Assembly (NCBI GenBank): GCA_964596165.1
Contig: CAZQTW010000110.1
Span: 1 to 13,978, forward strand
Origin: CAYUQT01 sp964596165
GTDB lineage: Bacteria; Planctomycetota; Phycisphaerae; UBA1845; JAFGLZ01
DNA: 13,978 bases
Reading direction: 5' to 3'
The position numbers and the translations under genes were made by a program. Positions 7,855 to 13,779 of this stretch are shown here, piece by piece (the stretch's first letter is position 1; each line of letters starts with the position of its first letter). Below the pieces are notes generated by a model. That model did no database searches and was not told the DNA's origin. It was given only the letters and a program-made list of their open reading frames with translations.

Positions 7855-9036
7855 TCAGCCGCGGCCTTGTTCAAGCCTGTCCTGACCGGCATACCTCGCC
7901 AATCGTCGGAGCGCGTCGTCTTTGATGCTCGGTTCCACCTTGGCCTTCGCGACCGCCTGTTCCAGCAAGGCGATGTTGCGGTCGTAGAGTCGGCGGTCCA
8001 CGGGGAATGGAAATCCGTCCTTTCCGCCATGGGCAAAGCTGAACGTGGCCGGGTCGCGGTGTGAGGCCGCCTTGCCGTGGATCAACTCGGCGATCAGCGC
8101 CAGGCTGCGAATCGTCTTGGCGCCGATCCCCTTCATCGCCAACAAGCCCTCGAAGTCCGACGGAGGATTCTCGTAGACCGGTAACAGGGTCTTGGCCAGC
8201 CACGTCGGGTTCACGTCACTCGGCAAAACGGGATGACGGGCCGGCATGAACAGCGACGGCCCGACCGTCGCCTCACGGAGGAAGGCATCCGGGTGCATCG
8301 TGGCGACCTCGACACTGGCAGCGCGGCTCTCATCGGCCTCGGCGGCCACCATGTTCAGCATGAGTTGCCCGTCAGCCTGCTTCTGTGCAATGATCGCGTT
8401 GTGCGGCTCGCAGACGAACGAATCGATATGACGAGTCTGGCTCGCTTCCGTCGGGGCGGCAGCGTCGTGTTCCACGGCGATCGCCGGGGCGTCGCTTGCT
8501 GCCGCCGACTCCAGCCAATGGTATCGCCGGGCGTAACGATTCGCCTCGCACATACCTTGTTGGACGACGCACCATCGGCCGTCGTTATCGAAGAAAAAGC
8601 TGTGATGGTACAGCTCGTACCCGTCCTGGACGGCCGCGCTGTCGACCTTGGCCGACATCTTCGAGGCATAGACCAGACGATCGGCCCGGACTCCCGTTCG
8701 GTCACCGACAGTCATGATTTCCTGGGGCGTCCTTCGGCTCACGCCGCCCTTGCCGCCGGCGACATGAATGCCCAGCTCGTCGCCGAGCCGCTTGTACGCC
8801 TGCTTCATCGCCCCGCAGGTTACCGTCGTCAGGCCGCTGCTGTGCCAGTCGAAGCCCAGCACGCATCCGAAGGCCTGAAACCAAAACGGGTCGGCCAGAC
8901 GAGTGAGCATCTCGGCCGGGCCGTAGTCGGCCACGATGAGTTGAACGATCGACCCCGCCAGCCGGTGCATCCGCTGAAACAGCCACGCCGGCGCCTGGCC
9001 ACCGTGGAGCGGCAGATTCGCAACACTGCGACGCAT
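7855..9036 (-). CDS. DUF763 family protein with helix-hairpin-helix motif
   Basis: A 393-aa soluble protein matching the DUF763 family of archaea and some bacteria, whose function is not established to my knowledge. Family-typical stretches are the N-terminus (ANLPLHGGQAPAWLF, residues 6-20), FWFQAFGCVLGFDWHSSG (51-68), a conserved core with YASKMSAKVDSAAVQDGYEL (123-142) and YHHSFFFD (143-150), and WCVVQQGM (155-162). An Ala-rich linker (about 177-200) follows, then a C-terminal region with a helix-hairpin-helix, LLAMKGIGAKTIRSLALIAE (298-317), and HGGKDGFPFPVDRRLYD (336-352). HhH motifs bind DNA backbone, so a nucleic-acid role is plausible. The start matches the family's usual beginning; the frame is open 51 codons further upstream, but those residues are unlike the family. 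A TACAAT box ends 7 nt before the ATG. It reads away from the hydrolase gene at 9235. Confidence 0.88.
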   Translation of the reverse strand: MRRSVANLPLHGGQAPAWLFQRMHRLAGSIVQLIVADYGPAEMLTRLADPFWFQAFGCVLGFDWHSSGLTTVTCGAMKQAYKRLGDELGIHVAGGKGGVSRRTPQEIMTVGDRTGVRADRLVYASKMSAKVDSAAVQDGYELYHHSFFFDNDGRWCVVQQGMCEANRYARRYHWLESAAASDAPAIAVEHDAAAPTEASQTRHIDSFVCEPHNAIIAQKQADGQLMLNMVAAEADESRAASVEVATMHPDAFLREATVGPSLFMPARHPVLPSDVNPTWLAKTLLPVYENPPSDFEGLLAMKGIGAKTIRSLALIAELIHGKAASHRDPATFSFAHGGKDGFPFPVDRRLYDRNIALLEQAVAKAKVEPSIKDDALRRLARYAGQDRLEQGRG

Positions 9037-9043
9037 ACGTGCG

Positions 9044-9049
9044 ATTGTA
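9044..9049 (-). promoter_or_regulatory. Possible -10 box for a leaderless DUF763 mRNA
   Basis: TACAAT on the minus strand ends 7 nt before the DUF763 ATG, so the first transcribed base would fall at or next to the start codon. No convincing -35 element is seen 16-18 nt upstream, and there is no Shine-Dalgarno ahead of the ATG, which fits leaderless translation but does not prove it. Confidence 0.33.
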
Positions 9050-9065
9050 GCCTTCTCGTCGGCCC

Positions 9066-9093
9066 TTGACACCCCTGCGAATGACCGTATAAG
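9066..9093 (+). promoter_or_regulatory. Sigma70-type promoter for the 703-aa hydrolase gene
   Basis: A perfect -35 TTGACA (9066-9071), a 16-nt spacer and a -10 TATAAG (9088-9093, 5 of 6 to consensus) face the hydrolase gene. Transcription would start near 9100, leaving a 5' leader of roughly 135 nt. The -35 lies in one arm of an imperfect, widely spaced inverted repeat (9065-9076 against 9154-9163), which could be an operator. Confidence 0.6.
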
Positions 9094-9234
9094 CGCGTTG
9101 GAATCCCGCGGGCGGGGAACGAATGGCAATCGATGCGAAGTGGGAAAGAACAAAGGGGTCAAGTCGTTCCGGCGATCCACAAGCGACAAGACGGTTTCAC
9201 TCAGTGGTCCTGACCCGTTACCGAGGGCCTTACC

Positions 9235-11346
9235 ATGTTTCGATACGGTGTGTGCGTCGTTGCGATTCTCTCGCTGCCGTGTGTTTCAGTGTTCGCGGCC
9301 GCAGCCCCTGCCGCGGCAGTTCCCGATGACTTCCCGCGATTCATCGTTCCCGGCCACGAGAAGGAAATGGACAGCCTCCGGCGGCTGTTCTGGCTCCACT
9401 ACCAGCCGGCCGGGCCGCTGATCCCCCTGTGGGACGAGTGGATGCCGATGTCCACGCTGTGGCCCGCACGGGGGAGCGGACGCGAATTGGAGTCCATGCG
9501 GATCCGCTGGGCGGCCGCGCTCGCCGGCCGAGGGATGAACACCGACGGTTACGTCCATACGCACCAGCACGACGGCCTGGCGCACGCCGAGGGCTGGCCA
9601 TTTCCTCTCTGGACTCAGGCCGGTGGGATCGGCTGGCACTTCCGCGGGACAGGCATCGGCGGGTACGACGCGAAGCCGGTCACGGCCGAGGGCTGGAAGC
9701 TGACGCGGGCCAAGGGCGGCGACATCGGCTCGAAGGGATGGGAAATCGAACTGACCGAGCCGCGCGCCACTGCACAAACGCCGGGCTGCTCGTTCGAAGC
9801 GAGGATCTCGCCGTGGCTGCGGCTCAACTGGTGGGCGGGCGGTCTGGAAGGCGCCAACTGCTACGTGGAATGGACGACCAAGGATCAGCCGGAGTTCTCG
9901 CCGGAGCGACGGGCCTATTTCGGCCCGGCGGGCAGCGGCGGCCACCCGCATGCCTACATGCCCATGGGAGGCGGCGGCGGAAAGCTCAACACCGACGTCG
10001 TCGAGACGCGGACCATGATCCCCGTCTATCGCCTGCCGGGGTGGACGGGCACGATCACCGGCCTGCGGATCGCGTTCGACAACGCCGGCCCGGCGAAGCT
10101 GGTCATCAAGTCGTTCCACACGGCCTGTGACACACGCCACAACATCAACAACTCGAACTTCGTTCGCGGGTGCCACGACTACTTCGTCTGGTCGCAGGAC
10201 TACACGTTCCTCCGCGATCAGATCGGACGGATCCGCACGGCCATGCGCTTCATCATGCGCGAGTTCGACACGCGGAAGCGCAAATGCGTGTACACAACCT
10301 GGCCCGGCCACGAAGGGCGCAGCGGCGTGCGATACGTCGACGGCAAGAAGGTGATCGTCCGAGGCGAGGGCATCGGCAGCAACTATTGGGACCTTTTGCC
10401 GTTCGGCGGAGAAGACGCACTGGCAAGCATCTACTACTACGATGCCCTGCTGGATCTGGCGGATCTGGAGGAACAGATCTCGGCCCATCCGCAGTGGTGC
10501 GTGGCCACCGGCGCCGACGCGTTTGACCCAACCGACCTCCGCCGGCATGCGCAGGAGGTCAAGGACTACGGCACGAAGCGGTTCTGGAACGAAAAGACCG
10601 GACGGTTCGGCACCGTGGATCTGGACGGGAACATGTACGATTACGGCTTCACGTTCCTCAATAACGAGGCCGTCTATTACGGCTTCGCCACGCCGGGGCA
10701 AGCAAAGGCCATCCACGCGTGGATTACAGGCGAGCGGATTGTGGACGAGGACACGTCCAAGGGGCCCGACATCTATCACTGGCGGTTCGGCCCGCGGTCC
10801 ACGACGAAGCGCAACATCGACTACTACTTCTGGGGCTGGTCGAACCCCGAGAGCATCCCGTTCGGCGCCCAGGTTCAGGACGGCGGCGGCGTGCTGGGCT
10901 GGTCCTATCACGATCTGATGGCGCGGCTGATGACGGCCGGCCCGGACGATGCGGCGCGAAGGCTCGCAGAGATCTGCACCTGGTTCGACGAAACGCAGGC
11001 GGCAGGGGGGTATCGTGAGTACTACAAGGATCCGGCCAGGGGCACCATGCAGGGCGGCAACGTGGCCGGCGGCCTCGGCCTGGACAAGGAGTTCTTCGAG
11101 TCGATCCTCGTGCCGCAAGTTATGCTCTACGGCTTCCTGGGTTTCAAGCCGACGGCCGACGGATGCGAGATCAATCCCCGCCTGCCGAGCGCCTGGCCTT
11201 CGCTGACGATCACGCGAATCCACCTCCACGACCACGTGCTGGACGTGTCGGTGCGGGGCAAGACGATCGAGATCAAAGACCATACCCCCGATGGCCGCAC
11301 ACTGCAGATCACGGTCCCGGCGGGCTGGACGTTGCAGAGGATGTAG
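9235..11346 (+). CDS. Secreted putative glycoside hydrolase with (alpha/alpha)6-barrel features
   Basis: A 703-aa exported protein. A GAGG box sits 8 nt before the ATG. A Sec signal peptide follows (Arg3, hydrophobic core 5-20, Ala-rich AxA cleavage region 21-28). Residues about 35-300 look beta-rich, with many Trp and Gly, like a substrate-positioning sandwich. Residues about 310-635 look helical in the manner of six-hairpin glycosidases: NYWDLLPFGGEDALASIYYYDALLDLADLE (383-412), FLNNEAVYYGF (474-484), YYFWGWSNPES (530-540) and FGAQVQDGGGVLGWSYHDLM (543-562). The C-terminus (about 637-700; GFKPTADGCEINPRLPSAWP, then a beta-rich tail) matches the small sandwich that closes GH65/GH78/GH95-like enzymes. 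Candidate acids are Glu378, Asp386, Glu393, Asp394, Glu478 and Asp549. I cannot assign a CAZy family or substrate. It faces a fucosidase-like gene, which suggests shared glycan breakdown. Confidence 0.85.
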   Translation: MFRYGVCVVAILSLPCVSVFAAAAPAAAVPDDFPRFIVPGHEKEMDSLRRLFWLHYQPAGPLIPLWDEWMPMSTLWPARGSGRELESMRIRWAAALAGRGMNTDGYVHTHQHDGLAHAEGWPFPLWTQAGGIGWHFRGTGIGGYDAKPVTAEGWKLTRAKGGDIGSKGWEIELTEPRATAQTPGCSFEARISPWLRLNWWAGGLEGANCYVEWTTKDQPEFSPERRAYFGPAGSGGHPHAYMPMGGGGGKLNTDVVETRTMIPVYRLPGWTGTITGLRIAFDNAGPAKLVIKSFHTACDTRHNINNSNFVRGCHDYFVWSQDYTFLRDQIGRIRTAMRFIMREFDTRKRKCVYTTWPGHEGRSGVRYVDGKKVIVRGEGIGSNYWDLLPFGGEDALASIYYYDALLDLADLEEQISAHPQWCVATGADAFDPTDLRRHAQEVKDYGTKRFWNEKTGRFGTVDLDGNMYDYGFTFLNNEAVYYGFATPGQAKAIHAWITGERIVDEDTSKGPDIYHWRFGPRSTTKRNIDYYFWGWSNPESIPFGAQVQDGGGVLGWSYHDLMARLMTAGPDDAARRLAEICTWFDETQAAGGYREYYKDPARGTMQGGNVAGGLGLDKEFFESILVPQVMLYGFLGFKPTADGCEINPRLPSAWPSLTITRIHLHDHVLDVSVRGKTIEIKDHTPDGRTLQITVPAGWTLQRM

Positions 11347-11450
11347 TCGCACGGGCTCATCAGATGCAAAGCAGCAACGGCGCGGTCGGAGAATGGGACA
11401 ACCATGTTTTTGGGCGAATGGTATGTAGCCGGAGGGTCAAGCCGTATGCA

Positions 11451-11464
11451 GCCCCGTCAGGGGC
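11451..11464. repeat. Short palindrome with GTCA loop
   Basis: GCCCC-GTCA-GGGGC forms a perfect 5-bp stem with a 4-nt loop, 105 nt past the hydrolase stop. Its core CCCCGTCAGGG occurs again at 12209-12219 inside a different stem, which suggests related repeat families rather than chance hairpins. Confidence 0.5.
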
Positions 11465-11473
11465 GTCAGAGAA

Positions 11474-11635
11474 TAGCCCAGGACGCGAGTCCTGGGAAGA
11501 CAGGCAGCATCAGGAGTTGAGTCCCGTAGGGACGATTGAACCGTGCGTTCGGGCAGACGTGCAATGCTCAGCCGTCCCTACGGGCCTGGTTGGACACCGG
11601 ATACTGACGGTTCCCAGGACTTGCGTCCTGGGCTA
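11474..11635. repeat. Inverted pair of REP-like palindromic elements (BIME-like)
   Basis: Two 25-nt copies (11474-11498 on plus, 11611-11635 on minus) are identical at 24 of 25 positions. Each holds an 8-bp perfect stem CCCAGGAC / GTCCTGGG. The loop is GCGA in the left copy and GCAA in the right copy read on its own strand, both GNRA-type. After 26 nt (left) and 28 nt (right) each copy is followed by CCCGTAGGGACG (11523-11534 plus; 11573-11584 minus), so the repeated unit is about 65 nt with two hairpins. Head-to-head pairing resembles bacterial interspersed mosaic elements. No transposase is nearby, so any mobilising enzyme would act in trans. Confidence 0.65.
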
Positions 11636-12165
11636 GGCTCGGTGGTCCTTACGAGACCTACTACCCGTGCCTTCTCGCTCGCAATTGGAATGCCGAATAG
11701 AATTGGGAGCGCCGCGTTTTTCAATTCCAGGTTCATTGCTGTCTTACTGTGAACTCCCACCAGAGGAGCGCACGTGTGATGTGTCCGGTCCGAACGGACC
11801 ATTCCGATTCCGCAAGCATCAGGCTCGGCTGACAGCCCCACCATCTTTTCGTATCGGGTTCGAACAGGTTCATCCACAATCGGAGCCAGCCGCCTAACTC
11901 GGGATCATAGTCGCACACAAGAATGCGACGGATACAGGCATAGGCGAACGTGCTCAGAACGTCCTTGTAGTCTGGCATTTCGTGCAATACCGCACAGAAT
12001 AGAACGGTCCTCACACATTTCCCATTCCCGTATATATCGCGCCCATTCAGGGCCCGATTGATTGTGGGACTGGTTTTCGGGGGACTACGCCGTGAAAGGG
12101 GGGATTTCAAAATCCGGAATTCAGAAGTCGGAGGGAAGTCGGAAACGGTGAGGTGGCATCGGGAC

Positions 12166-12188
12166 CACTGGTGGACGAGCCGCCAGTG
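12166..12188. repeat. Palindrome with 9-bp stem and ACGAG loop
   Basis: CACTGGTGG (12166-12174) pairs with CCGCCAGTG (12180-12188), eight Watson-Crick pairs plus one G-U, around the 5-nt loop ACGAG. It differs from the pair at 11474-11635 and resembles interspersed palindromes I associate with planctomycete genomes; that resemblance is from memory and is not shown by this window. Confidence 0.5.
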
Positions 12189-12204
12189 ACACAGGGCGTC
12201 CGGT

Positions 12205-12223
12205 GCAACCCCGTCAGGGTTGC
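12205..12223. repeat. Palindrome with 7-bp stem and CGTCA loop
   Basis: GCAACCC / GGGTTGC is a perfect 7-bp stem around CGTCA, 17 nt beyond the previous palindrome. It shares the core CCCCGTCAGGG with the hairpin at 11451-11464 but has different outer stem bases, as expected of compensated members of one family. Confidence 0.5.
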
Positions 12224-12277
12224 TGGATCTGTCGGGGCGTATTGTTCCGCAGGTTGCACGTGCGGCTATTTACGTTT

Positions 12278-12292
12278 GTCTCCTTCGGGGAC
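12278..12292. repeat. Short hairpin with TTC loop
   Basis: GTCTCC pairs with GGGGAC through five Watson-Crick pairs and one G-U around a 3-nt TTC loop, or a UUCG-like loop if the closing pair opens. It is part of the same cluster of palindromes. Confidence 0.35.
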
Positions 12293-12332
12293 CGGCGAGG
12301 CCGCCGGCCATTATATGGGTGCGGTTGGACCG

Positions 12333-12346
12333 GTCGCTTGCGCGAC
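12333..12346. repeat. Short palindrome with TTGC loop (GCAA on the minus strand)
   Basis: GTCGC-TTGC-GCGAC is a perfect 5-bp stem. Its loop, read on the minus strand, is GCAA, the same GNRA-type loop as the right copy of the REP-like pair, although the stem sequence differs. It lies about 86 nt beyond the 3' end of the fucosidase gene. Confidence 0.4.
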
Positions 12347-12432
12347 GCGGCTCGGATTACGTCGCCTGAAGGGTGCGTTGCAGGGCTGCATGCTTACGCA
12401 AGCGTGGGACACGCCATCCATCGAAGGGTACC

Positions 12433-13779
12433 TCAAGGAAACAACTGGAACTCCCAAATCGTCGGCACATCGGTTGCCTGCAGGATGTTCAGGCGGACGA
12501 AACGCGCCGTCACCGGTTCGAAGTTGAGCCGCAGTGTGCCGATCGTCTTGCCGCTATAGAACGTCCGCCAGGCCTCGCCATCCTTGTATTGCAGTTCGAA
12601 CTTCCGCACGCGGTTCCAATCGCCTTCGACGACCACCGCGCGGCGAAGCGTGATCGAGCCGCCCAGGTCGACCTCGATCCAGCCGCTCCGGGCGTCCCGG
12701 GCGGCGCCCCACCGCGTATGGCGATTCCCGTCGAAGGCCTTGTCCGCCTCAAAGCCCGGCTCCGGCCAGACGCTCGATGCCCGCGCCGGCTTGCCTCGAC
12801 TGATCGGCTCGGCGACGGGTACGTTTTCGCGGATCATCCGCCCGACCTCCTTGAGTGCCCTCACGTCGATTTCGCGGAGGCGGCCGGCGCGGTCGGGACC
12901 GACATCGAGCGAGAAAATGTTCCCGTATTTCACCGCCCCCACATACAGCTCGTAGATCTCATCCGCCGGCCGGCAGACGCCGTCGTTCTTCGGATTCGTG
13001 TAGAACCACCTCGCGTCCGGAAAGATGGGCATGCAGAACTCGGCGAGGAGGTACTTGCCCGTTCCGCCGCCGCCGTGGCGGACGTAGGGTCCGCCGGCGC
13101 TCACGTCGTTCAACGGGCCGGGTTGCCCCAACTCGCCTGCCCGCAGATCGCCGGCCGACTCGCCGTGGTTGAACCCCACGAAGCAGCCCGGCTGGAACGA
13201 CTTCACCCACGCGGCCGTCTCCTTGTGGTTCAGGCCGCCGTCGGTCTGGGCGTGGTCCATCCAGAAGAACTCGATCGGCCCGTACTGGGTGCAGAGCTCC
13301 TTCAGTTGGGCCTTCTTCAGCTCGGCGTTCTTCATGTCGGGCCACGTCCAATCGCCCTCGGAGAAATAGAGGGCGAGCTTGATGCCGTACTTGTCGCACG
13401 ACTTGCGGACGGCGGCGAGCACGTCCTTGCCGAGCGGGCTCTTCGTGACCTTCCAGTCGGTGGTCTTTGTGTCCCAGAGGCAGAAGCCGTCATGGTGCTT
13501 CGTGAGAAACAGGATGTAGCCCATCCCCGCCTCTTTGGCGACCGCCGCCCACTGATCGGTATCGCACCCGGTCGGGTTGAAGAATGACAGGTCTTTGACG
13601 CCCTTGGTCCACTCCTGGTCGGAGAACGTGCTGAACGACCAGCAGATGAACATGCCGAACTTGAGGTTAGCCAGTTCCTTCACGCGTTGGGGGGTGTTGA
13701 CAGCTTCGAGTTGATCGCCCAGAACGAGGACGTGCGCTGAAGCAATGAACGACACGGCGATTGCGATATCTTTGTTCAC
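12433..13779 (-). CDS. GH29-like alpha-L-fucosidase with C-terminal F5/8-type C domain
   Basis: A 448-aa exported glycoside hydrolase. I chose a GTG start because AGGAAGG lies 5 nt upstream and the frame then opens with a signal-like N-terminus (NKDIAIAVSFIASAHVLVLG); in-frame ATGs 9 and 18 codons further up (13806, 13833) put hydrophilic residues ahead of it. Residues about 30-320 are the GH29 barrel: KFGMFICWSFSTFSDQEW (40-57), TDQWAAVAKEAGMGYILFLTKHHDGFCLWDT (74-104), FFWMDHA (171-177, with Asp175 in the position of the GH29 nucleophile) and IFSLDVGPDRAGRLREIDVRALKEVGRMI (288-316). Residues about 325-448 form a discoidin-like F5/8-C (CBM32-type) domain (ASSVWPEPGFEADKAFDGNRHTRWG, then WIEVDLGG) that usually binds sugars. 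The usual HW pair near the N-terminus is CW here (Cys46), so activity on fucose is not certain. It faces the 703-aa hydrolase gene. Confidence 0.92.
   Translation of the reverse strand: MNKDIAIAVSFIASAHVLVLGDQLEAVNTPQRVKELANLKFGMFICWSFSTFSDQEWTKGVKDLSFFNPTGCDTDQWAAVAKEAGMGYILFLTKHHDGFCLWDTKTTDWKVTKSPLGKDVLAAVRKSCDKYGIKLALYFSEGDWTWPDMKNAELKKAQLKELCTQYGPIEFFWMDHAQTDGGLNHKETAAWVKSFQPGCFVGFNHGESAGDLRAGELGQPGPLNDVSAGGPYVRHGGGGTGKYLLAEFCMPIFPDARWFYTNPKNDGVCRPADEIYELYVGAVKYGNIFSLDVGPDRAGRLREIDVRALKEVGRMIRENVPVAEPISRGKPARASSVWPEPGFEADKAFDGNRHTRWGAARDARSGWIEVDLGGSITLRRAVVVEGDWNRVRKFELQYKDGEAWRTFYSGKTIGTLRLNFEPVTARFVRLNILQATDVPTIWEFQLFP

Larger units (their letters stand above)
11347..12432. other. 1.1-kb gene-free, palindrome-rich gap between convergent hydrolase genes
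   Basis: No reading frame here shows a domain, export signal or ribosome-binding site that I can defend. It holds the palindromic elements listed separately plus a small hairpin at 11787-11800 (GGTCC, loop GAAC, GGACC). Base composition is lower in GC around 11690-12130 than in the flanking genes. It lies downstream of both neighbours, so it is not a promoter region for either; RNA 3' ends are expected here. Confidence 0.6.

Noticed and set aside
8233..9069. A 278-codon plus-strand frame opposite the DUF763 gene
   Set aside because: The opposite strand matches a known protein family along its whole length; this frame has no recognisable features.
9037..9189. A 51-residue N-terminal extension of the DUF763 protein
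   Set aside because: The family normally begins right at the chosen ATG (short tail, then ANLPLHGG), and the extension covers the divergent promoter.
9286..11352. A 688-codon open frame on the minus strand, opposite the 703-aa hydrolase gene
   Set aside because: It mirrors a high-GC3 coding gene. Its translation is rich in Arg, Ala, Asp, His and Val with no domain or signal, while the plus-strand frame has a promoter, ribosome-binding site, signal peptide and glycosidase features.
11733..12110. A 125-codon minus-strand frame in the repeat-rich gap
   Set aside because: No ribosome-binding site, export signal or domain. The N-terminal third runs through low-GC sequence with codon use unlike the neighbours. 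A decayed gene fragment cannot be excluded, but it is not supported.
11347..12432. A CRISPR array or tandem repeat in the gap
   Set aside because: The repeats are inverted, few, and unevenly spaced; no regular spacer pattern exists and no cas gene is near.
12373..13587. A 404-codon open frame on the plus strand opposite the fucosidase gene
   Set aside because: It is a shadow of the GH29-like gene; the composition is typical of antisense translation and no motif is present.
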